From: Azolla caroliniana
Taxonomy: Eukaryota; Polypodiophyta
Length of the DNA: 64,000 nt
Reading direction: 5' to 3'
NCBI GenBank assembly: GCA_043228905.1
Contig: JBHGNT010000002.1
Span: 17,608,001 to 17,672,000, forward strand
Every line of letters begins with the position of its first letter. Position 1 is the first letter of the stretch. Shown in pieces: positions 19,176 to 30,602 of the stretch. A program made the position numbers and the translations under genes. The notes under the pieces were generated by a model. That model was given only the letters and a program-made list of their open reading frames with translations. It was not told where the DNA came from and searched no databases.

Positions 19176-19811
19176 TGTCGTGAAGAAAACCGTCCACAAG
19201 CGGAATCGGTGCACCGGAGCATAGGAACCGGCTCTTCGTGCACATGCGCCTTATGTTGTACATAGAGGATCCTAGGCAGGTAGATTCGGTAGGTAGGGAA
19301 ACGGCTCCTTCCTTACCTATAAAAGGAGGGAGACGAGGAGGGGCGAAGCATCGCGGAGAGTCGAGGACGAAGTGCTGTCGGTTTGCGGGCGAAGGCTTCT
19401 CTCTCTCTCTCTCTCTCTGGTTCGCGAACGCCATAGCTTCCTTCTGTGCAGGTTTCGGGAGGCTCGCGCTGCTCTGAGGAATGCCCGAGTGCTTCCGGCA
19501 GCACCTCCAACCTACTCCTTCCTCTCTGTGCGTTTACGAGCAGGTATCGGCATCTGTTCGCCGGCCTGTTCGGTTGTAACCGACTTCGTGTTTTGTTGTC
19601 TTCGTGTTCTTGTTGTTTGTCTTCGTTAATACATACATACATTCGTGTCTTTCTGTGTCGCTGTCCCACTTGCGTCTTTGCGTCGAAGGGCCGTGTCCCT
19701 GTGGATCTACGCTCGCACGAAGAGGGTTTCTTCCCCTTCCTCTCTTGCTCTTTGGTACAGGACCCCCGAGGTTCCACCTCATTCCACACATCCGCGAGGA
19801 ATACCTCGACA
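19176..19811 (+). repeat. Copy A 5' LTR (636 bp)
   Basis: Starts TGTCGTGAAGAAAACCGTCC, ends ACCTCGACA. TATA box TATAAAAGG at 19318-19326. CT run at about 19400-19418. Confidence 0.94.
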
Positions 19812-19815
19812 TCTT

Positions 19816-19833
19816 TGGTGAACCCGACGTGAA
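19816..19833 (+). other. Copy A primer-binding site (tRNA-Trp)
   Basis: TGGTGAACCCGACGTGAA, four bases after the LTR. The gag ATG (19856) is only 22 bases downstream, so there is almost no untranslated leader outside the LTR. Confidence 0.85.
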
Positions 19834-19855
19834 GGAGGCGACAGAAGAGCAGAAG

Positions 19856-21969
19856 ATGAAAGGGTCGGATCTTGCAGAGGCCATGGCTTCGGCCGTAGAT
19901 CGGATATTGAGTGCACGCGAGGGCACTGGCGCCCTCGACAGAGCCATTGAGGCGGTCGTCGGTACGATCGGCCGGTTCAGCGGAAAGGATGCCACGAAGT
20001 ATTTGGCGTCCTACGGGGCAGAAATGCTGATGCGGGACATTCCGGAAGAGAGGCGTCTTGCCGGGTTTCCTCGAGTGGCGATGCCGAGCATCCATGTAGA
20101 GGTGCTCGAGGTGCGGGCGGAGAGCCGTACCTGGGAGGAGTTCGAAGGCCGACTCCTAGAAAAATACGGGTTGGACGACGCGCTCCGGCTTTCGAAACGG
20201 GACTTCATGGAATGGGTGGAGTTCCCCGGCAAGGGAAGAAACGCGACGGCACTCCTCCGGGAGTTCGAAGAACGCTTTGCGCGCCTTTCGGCGCTTGACT
20301 GAACCGTTCTGGATACGAGCCGGGTCCTACTGTTCGTCAAGTCGGTGGACGAGCCGGACCGGGACCAAGTCGGCTCCTTGCTGGAAACCGAGGACGGGCT
20401 GACAACCGACTGGGCTGCGGTTAACAGAGTCTATGGCCGTTTCGATAAACGGCGAGAATGGGCTGACAACGGGGCGGCCGGTGCGGGCTCTGTCACAGCA
20501 AGGAGGCTTGAACCGGCACTGCAAGTGCGAAGGGAAGAGACCCGGGAATGGCTCGGAACCGGTCCGGCTTCGACCGGCATGGTCAACGGCTCGTCTGGAG
20601 GAGCAGCGCTGGACGAGTTGACGCGGGCAATAAAGGATCTCCCGATCGCCCAGACTCGAAGGGAAGGCAGCGAACCGGCTCGTGACCGACGGCCGGCAGT
20701 AGGGAACAGGTGCATGTGGTGCGACGAGGTCGGCCACATCCGGAAGGACTACGGCGATTTCGCAGAAGCGTGAGGAATCGGGTGGTGTACCTGTGGGAAG
20801 GCCGGGTGCATGCCGGCGACACCAGGAGGGCCCTGAACCGAAACGACGGACGAGGAGGTATGAAGAGACTGATGGAAGAGGCAGCGGCCCGACACGTGGA
20901 AGCCATCCACTACTCGGCGTTGGCCAGCATTCGGGTCGGGTGCAGCGAGGCCCGAAAGGAGGGCAAAGACGGATTCTGGGCGGCAATGCTGGAAGGTCTT
21001 GTCGGCGCACGGCTAAGGAAAGATGCTGAGAGACGGGTCCGGGAAATAACCAGGTGGAGCGATCCGGTCGAGGAGAAGACGGGCTTCGTAGAAGCCGCCT
21101 GCCGGAACTACGAGGCTCTGGTAGAAGACAAGCGAGTGGGGAAAGCCGGAGCGGCCGGGCCCTCACAACGATACGAGACCCGATTCGGGGAACGACGGAA
21201 CGATGCCGGTGGGTCCGGCTTGCAAGATAACCCCAGGAAGGGCGGATACCGATTGGGGACGGAAATAGAAAGGATCACGGACCTACGAAAGGTCCTAGAA
21301 GAACGGATCCTCGACAACAAAGTGGAGCTGTCATTGCGGGAGGTGCTAGGGATCGCCAAGAAGGAGTTCCATGACTCCATTGTAGACTTGGTGAAACGGA
21401 AGAGGCTGTCGACGGAGACGGATCCGGAAAGACCGGTAGAGGTGCGGACGACGCACATCGACGACTTGGCGCTGGCAGATGAGTGGGCGGAGAGCCACTA
21501 TTCAAGGCCACACTGGGCCCGAGCAACCACGGAGACCCCGGTAAAGATCGGATATGTTCAGGAACCGGTGGTGGCATTGGTGGACCACGGTTTGGAAATA
21601 AACCTGATGTCCATGGACTTCTATAAGAAGGGGAAGTGGCCGATCAACACCAAGCACGGGTGGAAGATACGGGCGGCGACGCGCGCCACCGAGGAACTGC
21701 ATGGGGCCTGCCCGAACGTGCGAGTCAAGATCGGCGATGTCGAGATTGACCAGCACTTCTTCATACAGGAGACATCCTCGCACCCGGTCATATTAGGTGA
21801 ACCATACATCACGTCGTCGCGAATGGAGACCAAGGTGCTGGACAACGGTTCGGCCTACGCGAGGGTCAAAAGCCAGGACGGGCGCCATTCGGTGCAATTT
21901 TTGACGGTGCGGCCGAACCACGAGAGAAACCGCGAATCCCTCGGTGGCGAGAACCGGGAGGATTTTTAG
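19856..21969 (+). pseudogene. Copy A gag-protease
   Basis: ATG at 19856 (MKGSDLAEAMASAVDRILS). Gag domain to about 20680, knuckle CMWCDEVGHIRKDYGD near 20713, in which the last Cys is replaced by Tyr, a Lys/Arg-rich linker, then protease with ALVDHGLEINLMS near 21565 and the hydrophobic HPVILGEPYI. TGA codons at 20300 and 20771 break it. It ends at TAG 21967-21969, directly after the GGATTTT heptamer. Confidence 0.9.
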
Positions 21970-22026
21970 AGAGGGCTGCCAAGGCGTGGGGCCGAGGCAG
22001 CCCGAACACTTGGAAAAGGCCCCACG
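21960..22026 (+). other. Putative -1 frameshift signal, copy A (heptamer plus pseudoknot)
   Basis: GGATTTT at 21960-21966, then TAG. Six-base spacer. Stem 1: GGGCTGCC (21973-21980) with GGCAGCCC (21996-22003), 8 bp. Stem 2: loop CGTGGGGCC (21985-21993) with GGCCCCACG (22018-22026), 9 bp, giving an H-type pseudoknot. The -1 frame is open from TTA at 21966 into pol. Confidence 0.8.
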
Positions 22027-25000
22027 ACTGTACGATAGGTAGGAAATTTTGCTTCTCCAACAACGGAGGGTGTATGATAGTCAGCATCGTTGCCCGAGAA
22101 AAGACAAGGGCGGAAGTGCGACTTCGAGCGTGCGGAGTTCTCGGCCCGGGCGAGGAAATCAGCGGAGGTGTGGAGGCAGTCTCCTTCGACGACACCTTGG
22201 GAATGCTAAGGAAGGTAGCCGGAGAAGACCTTAACGAAGACCGGACAATACCGGTATGTTCCGAAGAGATGTACGAAGTCATCGCGAACTTCAGTCGGGG
22301 GCTCGGGTCGGATCGGACGGCCCGAGTTAGCACGAAGTACAAGACTGTGGACTGGAAGGTAAGGCCAGTCGCGGCACCCTTACCGGAGGGTAGCGAGTCC
22401 CAAATCAAAGGGGTTGCGTCGGACCCCAGTTTACGAGATCCGACCTGCATAGGACACACCTTCACCGACGGGACGCTCCGGGAGCTCAAGATCGGTGGGG
22501 GCGGGTTCCTACTGCCGGCGGAGGAAGACCGGTTTCGGAGATTGCTTGGAAGGCACGGGAAAGCCTTCGCATTCTGGCCGGAAGAGATCGGGTGCGTAGA
22601 CCTGACAATCGTGGAGCCGATGGTGATATTCACGGTAACGCATGTGCCGTGGAATCTCAAGCCGATTCCGGTACCGAGAGCTCACATCCCGAAGCTGATG
22701 GAGCTATTGAGGCAGAAAGTCGATATGGGTATTCTCGAACCGTCGAGCGCGCCATACTCGAACCGATGGTTTACCGTACCAAAGAAAAACGGAACATTGC
22801 GCTTCATTCAGGACCTGCAGCCGGTCAACAGAGTGACCATCCGGAACGCAGGAATCGGACCGACCATAGACGAGTTTGTGGAGGCCTTCGCCGGAAGGTC
22901 AATTTACTCGGTCGGTGATCTGTACTCGGGGTACGACCAATTCCAGCTAGCCGTAGAGAGCAGAGACATTACGACGATGCGAACTCCCCTCGGCCTAGTG
23001 CGAATGTGTACCCTGCCACAAGGAGGGACCAACTCGGTGGCCGACATGGTGAATGCAATGAACAAAGTACTGAGGGATTGCATCCCGGACATCACCATGC
23101 CGTTTCTAGATGACATCCCTATCAAGGGGTGCCCGGTGGAAGAGAAGGACGAGACACTCGGGCCGGACGGATGCCGGCGATTCGTGGCAACACACATCAA
23201 TGACTGCGAGAAGGTGCTACAAAGGCTAGAGGATGCGAGGCTCACCTTCTCCGGGGAGAAATCGGCCTTCGGGCAATCAGAAATCCTGGTGGTCGGGCAC
23301 CTATGTGGACCATATGGCCGGAAGCCGTCTCCGGCAAAGGTAGAAGCCATCTCCGCGATGAAGACCGACTGCAGCTCGGTTACGGAAGTTCGGAGGTTCC
23401 TAGGGGCATGCGCGTTCTACCACATATGGATCCTGCATTACGCCCATGTTGCGGAGCCACTATACGGGTTGCTGAAGAAGGGGCGAAGATTCGAGTGGCG
23501 AGACGAGCACACGGAGTCGGTCCGGAAGCTGAAGGAAGCTCTTGCGGCAGCATCGGCGCTCCGGAAGGCTGTTTACGAGAAGGCTACCCCGGTAAAACAT
23601 AACGGTGGATACGAGCCCGACCGGGATCGGATGGGTCGTCAACCAAGAAGACGAGGACGGCACCCGGTTCCCGATCCGATTCGGCGCTAAGGTCCTCAGT
23701 GAGCGACAACGTGGTTACGTCCAGGTTAAACGCGAACTCTGGGGTATCGTTTCGGCAGTAAAGGCCGACAAAGACTACCTGATCGGGACAGAAGTGATTA
23801 TCGAGACGGATTGCCTGCCAATTCTCGGCATGGTTTCCGGATGTGCGACACCGGACCTGGCGATGCTCAGGTGGATAGCGTACATCAAGTCCCTGGACCC
23901 AGAAATACGACACATTTCCGGAAAAGACAACGCCATGGCCGACATGCTTTCGAGGGCGAGGTTTGATGACGAGGGCGGCATGGTTTCGGAGGACGAAGAA
24001 GTCGGCGTGGACTTCTTCGAGGCGGCGTACGTGACGACCGATGGGGTGAGCACTCCGGCACTTAACGGCTTCGACGAGAGCAAGTACGACGGCGAGTGGC
24101 TACAGATCGGTGGGTTTCTAAGGACAATGACACCGGATGCGTCGTGGACGAAGGATGAGGCCAACCGGATCCGGAAGAAAGCTTACCGATTCTTTCTCCG
24201 GGACGGATACTTATGGAAGCAACCAAAGAAGAGGAACGGCGTCCCGCTCTGGGTGGTGGCGATGAAGGGAGAACAGGAGGAGCTGCTGACGGCCTACCAC
24301 GACAGCCCTTGGGCTGGACACCGTGGAACGTGGGCCACGTTCGAGAAGATAAAGGGGAAGTACTGGTGGTCGGGACTGTACCGGGACATGCATCCGTTCG
24401 TGACAACTTGCGAGAGCTGTCAGATGCACTCCATAGTCCGACATCGGGACGAGGTTCACCATACGTACACTCCGACCATCCACTTCAAATGGATGGTAGA
24501 TCTGGTGACGATGCTGATGGGAGTAGGACAGATGCGGTATCTGGTCCTGGCTCGGGAAGATCTGACCAACCAGGTAGAACGCCGAGCCCTTCAGAACAAA
24601 ACGACCGCGGCCGTATGTCGGTTCCTGATTGAGGACGTGATATGCCGGTATGGGTGCGTCGGGAAGATCGTGGCTGATCGCGGGGAGCTGGACGCCGAAG
24701 AGGCCAAGGAGCTGTTCGACCGGCTAGGAGTCAAGCTCTCGCTTACCACTGCGTACAATCCGGAGGCGAATGGAAAGGTGGAGCGTGGACACGGACCGAT
24801 CGTCAAGGCGTTAGTTCGGGCATGCGGAGGTCAAGTCGGGTGGCCGCGGCTGCTGCCTTACGCGTTGTGGGCTGACCGAACTACGCATAGTTCGGTAACC
24901 GGATTCATGCCGGCAGAGCTCATGTTTGGGCAGAAGCCGATCATGCCGATGGAACGTACGATCTCCTCATGGGCAACCGTGGACTGGAGAGACGAGATGA

Positions 25001-25290
25001 GCCGGGAGGAACTGTTGACGGCACGCATACGACAGCTCGAGCGAAGACCGGAGGACGTGGAGCAGGCTGCGGAAAAGCTTCGGGTGGCCAGGACGAGGAA
25101 CAAAGCCCGGTTCGACCGGACGCACCGGCGCCGACCGAAGAAGATCGAGGAAGGCGACTAGGTGCTAGTATACGACAGCAGCCTCGACAACCAGCACCGA
25201 GCGACACGGAAGTTCGCAAGAAGGTGGTTCGGGCCTTACGTGGTACAAAGCGCCAACGACAACGGGACGTACCATCTGGCGGAACTCGAG
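21966..25290 (+). pseudogene. Copy A pol (reverse transcriptase, RNase H, integrase)
   Basis: Open in the -1 frame from the heptamer. Reverse transcriptase: ILEPSSAPYSNRWFTVPKKN, GDLYSGYDQFQLAV, MPFLDDIPIKGC. RNase H: after a frameshift near 23592, GIGWVVNQEDEDGTRFPIRF and DMLSRARFDDEGG. Integrase: HDSPWAGHRGTWATFEKIKG with CESC, MVDLVTMLMG, IVADRGELD and NGKVERGHGPIV. TAG at 25159 interrupts VLVYDSSLDNQHRATRKFAR. Confidence 0.92.
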
Positions 25291-25466
25291 GCACAAGAAT
25301 GGCGATACCGGTAGCTGGGAAGCGGATCAAAGCGTTCAAGAAGCGTCACGACGACGAGCCGGATCCGGTTAACCTGGACCGTGACAACGAACGATCCGAA
25401 ACCGAAGAAGAACCGACGGGCGGAGAATGAAGGTTGGACCGGTTTTCTCCGTCCCAACGCAATTTG

Positions 25467-25486
25467 GCGCATGCCGGTGGATGCGC
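25467..25486 (+). other. 3' hairpin before the polypurine tract, copy A
   Basis: GCGCAT (25467-25472), loop GCCGGTGG, ATGCGC (25481-25486). It is followed by GGTTAGGTGGGGGCAGA and the LTR at 25504. Confidence 0.7.
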
Positions 25487-25503
25487 GGTTAGGTGGGGGC
25501 AGA

Positions 25504-26139
25504 TGTCGTGAAGAAAACCGTCCACAAGCGGAATCGGTGCACCGGAGCGTAGGAACCGGCTCTTCGTGCACATGCGCCTTATGTTGTACATAGAGGATCC
25601 TAGGCAGGTAGATTCGGTAGGTAGGGAAACGGCTCCTTCCTTACCTATAAAAGGAGGGAGACGAGGAGGGGCGAAGCATCGCGGAGAGTCGAGGACGAAG
25701 TGCTGTCGGTTTGCGGGCGAAGGCTTCTCTCTCTCTCTCTTTCTCTGGTTCGTGAACGCCATAGCTTCCTTCTGTGCAGGTTTCGGGAGGCTCGCGCTGC
25801 TCTGAGGAATACCCGAGTGCTTCCGGCAGCACCTCCAACCTACTCCTTCCTCTCTGTGCGTTTACGAGCAGGTATCGGCATCTGTTCGCCGGCCTGTTCG
25901 GTTGTAACCGACTTCGTGTTTTGTTGCCTTCGTGTTCTTGTTGTTTGTCTTCGTTAATACATACATACATTCGTGTCTTTCTGTGTCGCTGTCCCACTTG
26001 CGTCTTTGCGTCGAAGGGCCGTGTCCCTGTGGATCTACGCTCGCACGAAGAGGGTTTCTTCCCCTTCCTCTCTTGCTCTTTGGTACAGGACCCCCGAGGT
26101 TCCGCCTCATTCCACGCATCCGCGAGGAATACCTCGACA
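25504..26139 (+). repeat. Copy A 3' LTR (636 bp)
   Basis: TATA box at 25646-25654. Differs from the 5' LTR at about eight positions, including two in the CT run. Confidence 0.94.
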
Positions 26140-26314
26140 GCGGTACTTCTGTCAGTCCCACGAGGACTTGTATAAATAATGCTACTGAGCATAATTGTAT
26201 GCAAAGAGTGTTTTTATTGTTTTCGAAGATAGCCTTGAAGTTCTTCTCTCCCGTGTACTCTGTGTATTCCCTACCTTCTATGTTTTCTAACGCTTCCGCA
26301 AGTAATCGTTTACA
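26140..26314 (+). repeat. Copy A right target duplication and copia 2 5' LTR, second part
   Basis: GCGG (26140-26143) repeats the left target copy; the LTR then continues GTACTTCTGTCAGTCCC and ends TTTACA at 26314. TATAAATAA lies near 26172. Confidence 0.9.
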
Positions 26315-26326
26315 TGGTATTAGAGC
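26315..26326 (+). other. Copia 2 primer-binding site (initiator tRNA-Met, one mismatch)
   Basis: TGGTATTAGAGC; copia 1 has TGGTATCAGAGC. Confidence 0.88.
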
Positions 26327-26418
26327 GTGACGGTTGAGAACCTCTGTAGCTGACAAACGCTTGAAAGCAAACCCTAACAGGTCGTAAAACAGCAGACAGA
26401 GAAGTGCTGGATAGAGGG

Positions 26419-27300
26419 ATGGCTAGCTCGCTCCCTGTGGAGAAACTTGACAGATCCAACTATGCATCTTGGTTGTATAAGATGCACCAGTACCTGCTTG
26501 GGCATGGCTACTGGATTTTCGTCGAAGGAGCCAACGAAACAGCACCTGATGTGGCACATAAGGACTTCCCAGTGTGGGAACAATCAAGCAGAGTGATGTA
26601 CTGCTTTGCGTCCAATGTCGGAGACCAGCTGTTGAGCCACATCCGAGATGCCAAGACGCCGAAGGAGGCTTGGGGGAACCTGAAGAAGGTTTTCGCCACG
26701 AGCAATACAGCCCGGAAGCTACAACTCCGATAGGAGTTGAGCAATGTCCAACAGAAAGACATGTTGGTGTCGGATTACACGGCCCGGATCAAAGAGATCC
26801 GTGACTCACTTGCCTCTATCAACGTTACCATAGAGGAAGACCATATGGTACAGGTCTGTCTTCGGGGCCTAGCATCTAAGTTCAGAGCGTTCTGAACGAC
26901 GGTATGTACAAGGGAGAATACGCCGTCATTTTTCGACTTATAGTTGATGCTCCTTGTAGAGGAGAACAATGTTGGTGCGTCAACTAGCGCACCCACTGAC
27001 AGCCGAATGCTGTACACGGAGGCAGATTGGTCCCATGGGCATGGTGGACGAGGCGGGTCGGCACGCAATGGAGGCGGCCGGCAAGAGCAAGAACGAAGGC
27101 ACAGAGAACGTGCCGACAACGGTTCCGGGACTCCCACGGGCAAGGGGAGTCATGGCGACACCGGAAGACGCCAAGAGAAGTCAACAACGGAATGCTGGTA
27201 TTGTGGCAAAAAGGGCCACAGAGAAAGCGAGTGCTGGAAGAAAACGAGCCGATTCGGACAAATCCGGATCTGGCAAGGCTGGCAAGGATGGCCGGCAAAG
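26419..27300 (+). pseudogene. Copia 2 gag with zinc knuckle
   Basis: MASSLPVEKLDRSNYASWLY starts at 26419; the conserved Trp codons lost in copia 1 are present here. TAG at 26731, TGA at 26893 and TAG at 26941 break the frame, each explained by a C-to-T change in Gln or Arg codons. Knuckle CWYCGKKGHRESEC is at about 27195-27236, followed by a frameshift near 27250. Confidence 0.85.
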
Positions 27301-27339
27301 CTCGCACTACGCGAAGTGATCGGGAGGATCCAAGAGCGG

Positions 27340-28380
27340 CAACGGGCCAGCCTTGGTGATGAAGCACGAGGCGAACTCAATGAAGAAGACCACTTCCAAA
27401 TTGGAGGAAGTGTGGTATGTTGATTCCGGTGCATCGAACCATATGACGAACCACAAAGAGTGGTTCTCCTTTTTGGAGAAATCGGATCAACCGGGAGTAG
27501 TCGAAACCGGAGACAACACTCCTCACCCAATTGTGCACGTCGGAGAAGTCCCTTTGAGCCACGTTGGACAGAAGGGGAAGCTGATGAACGTATTACACGT
27601 TCCGACAATCATGAAGAACCTGGTGTCGGTCGGACAAATCGTCGACCAAGGGATGCAGGTGCGGTTTATGCACTTCGGGTGCTTCATCGAGGAAGAGGGC
27701 CATATTATTGTGCAAGGGCGCACAGACGGGAGGATGTTTATCCTCGACACTAATGACGTCGGCACCGCTCTGTTTGCAACAAGTCAGAAGGTCGAATCGG
27801 ACATCAACCTGTGCCACAAGCGGATAGGCCACATCAATTACCGGAGGCTTCAAGACCTGCAAACGAAACAAATTGTTTTCGGTTTGCCAAAGTTTAGCAG
27901 CCGGAAGGCCCAAGTATGTGAAGCCTACCAACTTGGGAAGCAACACCGGCTTCCATTCCCCACCGAACGTAACTGGAGCCGTAACAAGCTCGACCTTATC
28001 CATTCGGATGTGTGGGGACTGACATAGAATGTTAGTCTTGGTGGGAGTCAATATTTCATCTCCTTCATCGACGACTATACGCGGCACACATGGATCTACC
28101 TCTTTGAGCGTAAGAGTGAAATCTTCGAGTGTTTCCGGAGTCTCCAAAGCATGGTGGAACGGGAATCGGAGAGGAAGATCAAATGCTTGCGGTCGGATGG
28201 CGGGAAAGAATACTTTTCCGGCCAATTCAACAATTATCTACAACAAATGGGAATTCGGCGAGAGTTCAGCTGCAGATACACACCGCAACAAAACGGTGTT
28301 GCCAAGAGGAAGAACCGGTCGCTTATCAATGCGGCAAGGGCAATGCTGGAGGAGAAGAGCATGCCCAAATTCTACTAGGC
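27340..28380 (+). pseudogene. Copia 2 protease and integrase
   Basis: Protease VWYVDSGASNHMTNHKEWF (canonical D-S-G) at about 27411. The integrase finger is complete: CHKRIGHINYRRLQDLQTKQ and CEAYQLGKQHRLPFP. DDE core: LIHSDVWG, a TAG in place of the Gln at 28025, CLRSDGGKEYFSGQFNNYLQ, QNGVAKRKNRSLINAARAML. A TAG replaces the conserved Trp near 28376. Confidence 0.87.
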
Positions 28381-30600
28381 GGAGGCAGTCCGAACGACTG
28401 TCTACATCCAGAACCGGATCGGTGACAAGGTGTCAGATCACGAGCTGTATTTCGGGCGGAAGCCGAATTTGAGACACCTTAAGATCTTCGGTAGCATTGC
28501 ATTTGTGCATGTGCTGGATGAGAAGCGGAGGAAGCTGGATGCAAAATCGGAAAAATGCATCCTAGTCGGATATGCTCAAGAGCAGAAGGGTTATAAGTGT
28601 TATGATCCCCAGACAAAGCAGATCCGAGTTAGTCGAGATGTCGAGTTCGATGGATCGGCATCATGGTACTACTTATCGGCTCCAACTTCCGAATCCGACC
28701 CGGTGCCGGTGGATGAGGCTAGTGAGCCGGAACCGACCCAGGTAGAGGATGATGAAGCGTGGACTCAGGATGAGAGTCCGGAATCGTTCCGGTTGAGCGG
28801 GCCAAATGAGAGACTGAGTCAATCTGACCAGTCCGATGAGAAACCGGCGACTAGTGGAGACTCTGCCGTGCACTCCCCGCGCAAGGAACCGAGGCGACGG
28901 TTCACGCGCAAAGAGAAGGGGAAGAAGAAGATGCCGGAATTCGAAACCGGCAACGATGAGTCAGATCAGTGTGCATCCAACTCCGGCAAGGAGAAAGGTG
29001 GATCTTCGGCAACGAAGACCGAACTGGCCAAGAAGGGCCTCAAACTAGGTAACAATGAGTTACGTCGGTCCACCCGCCAGAAGGATCCCGTCAAGCGGTA
29101 CGGGTACAATGAGTACATGGCGCATCACTACGCGTACATGACTAAGGTGGAAAAAGTGCATGAGCCAGAGAGTTACGCAGAAGCGGCCAAGGACACCAAT
29201 TGGCATGCCGCTATGGAGGAAGAAATGCGGGCACTTGATGTCAACAAGACATGGGATCTAGTTGACCCTCCTCGTCATTATAAACCGATCTGATGCAAGT
29301 GGATATACAAGGTAAAGTACAACGATGATGGTTCTGTTAACCAGTATAAAACCCGGTTAGTGGCAAAGGGATATGCGCAGACCCACGGAATCGACTACGA
29401 CGAGACCTTCGCTCCGGTAGCGAAGATGACGACGGTTCGTGTGGTGCTGGCGGTTGCTGCAGCAAGGGGGTGGCATCTTCACCAGATGGATGTGAAGAAT
29501 GCGTTTCTTCAGGGTGATCTTGAAGAAGAATTCTTTATGACTCAGCCCCCCGGCTTTCAATCGGAGATAAACAAGTCGGCGGTATGCCGGCTGAAGAAGT
29601 CGTTGTGTGGCCTGAAGCAAGCCCCTCGAGCTTGGAATGCGAAGATCACACACCGGTTGTGTAAGATGGGGTTTGTGGCCTCCAAATCGGACTCTTCGTT
29701 GTTCATCTGGCAAGGTTCAGCCGGCTCGGTATGTATACTGTTGTATGTTGATGATCTAGTCATCACCGGACCGGGTGTTCCAAAAATCAGCCGCGTCAAG
29801 TCCCTGTTGACGGACGCATTTGAGATGAAGGACCTAGGGGACCTTCATTATTTTCTTGGGATCGAGGTGATCCGAACCCCCGACGACATATTACTCTCAC
29901 AACGACATTACGTCTTGAATATGTTGTACAAGTTCGGCATGACAGAATGCCGACCTGTCTGCACACCCTTGGACCGGAACCATAAGCTCCGTCCCAACTC
30001 TGGTCCAGCCTGCATCAAGAAACGGTTCCGACAAATTGTCGGAAGCCTTATTTACCTGACTATCACACGCCTTGACATCAACTATCCAGTCGGAATGATA
30101 AGTCAATTCATGCATAAGCCGACCGTGGAGGACCTTCAGTGTGCGCAGCGGATATTGTGATATGTAAGCGGCACGAAGGACCAAGGACTGTTATACCGGT
30201 GAGGTATAACCGAAGAGCTCGTTGGTTACATGGATGCCGACTGGGCCGGCGATGCATCAGATCGCCGATCAACCTCTGGTTACATGTTTTCCCTAGGTAG
30301 CACGACTGTTGCGTGGAGCAGCAAAAAGCAACCAACAGTTGCTCTGTCGAGCACTGAGGCTGAGTATCGGGGTGCTATTATTGCCACCTGTGAAGCCATT
30401 TGGCTTTGGCGACTGCTGCAAGACTTACGGATCGAGGTACCGACCCTGATTCTGGTCTACGACGACAACATAAGCAGCATACAACTCGCCAAGAACCTTG
30501 TGTTCCATGCTCGCACGAAGCACATAGAAATGCATTATCACTTTGTGCATGAGTGGGTCCTGAGCGGTGAAGTTGAACTACGGTATGTTCACACGGATCG
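28380..30600 (+). pseudogene. Copia 2 integrase end, reverse transcriptase, RNase H
   Basis: GRKPNLRHLKIFGSIAFVHV ends integrase. Reverse transcriptase runs from ALDVNKTWDLVD (broken by TGA at 29291) through QMDVKNAFLQGDLEEEFF to ILLYVDDLVITG (about 29737-29772). RNase H includes [20 protein letters not shown] and [20 protein letters not shown]. Stops at 30158, 30200 and 30602. Confidence 0.88.
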
Positions 30601-30602
30601 GT

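Larger units (their letters stand above)
19176..26139 (+). mobile_element. Gypsy copy A, complete but disabled
   Basis: LTRs 19176-19811 and 25504-26139, both 636 bp with about eight differences seen. Order: primer site, gag-protease, -1 frameshift site, pol, hairpin, polypurine tract. Disabling changes: TGA at 20300 and 20771 in gag, a frameshift near 23592 in RNase H, TAG at 25159 and a one-base loss near 25289 in the integrase C-terminus. The same family as copy B in coding sequence but with a different LTR sequence. Confidence 0.93.

Noticed and set aside
20327-21166. Long minus-strand frame opposite copy A gag
   Set aside because: GC-rich third positions of the real sense gene create antisense open frames; the product is Arg/Pro/Ser-rich without domains. 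Likewise 22592-22918, 34140-34742 and 35834-36306.
21960-21969. Stop-codon readthrough instead of frameshifting at the gag end
   Set aside because: The frame beyond the stop is pol only after a -1 shift, and the heptamer before the stop fits -1 slippage. Readthrough in the zero frame leads to stops soon after.
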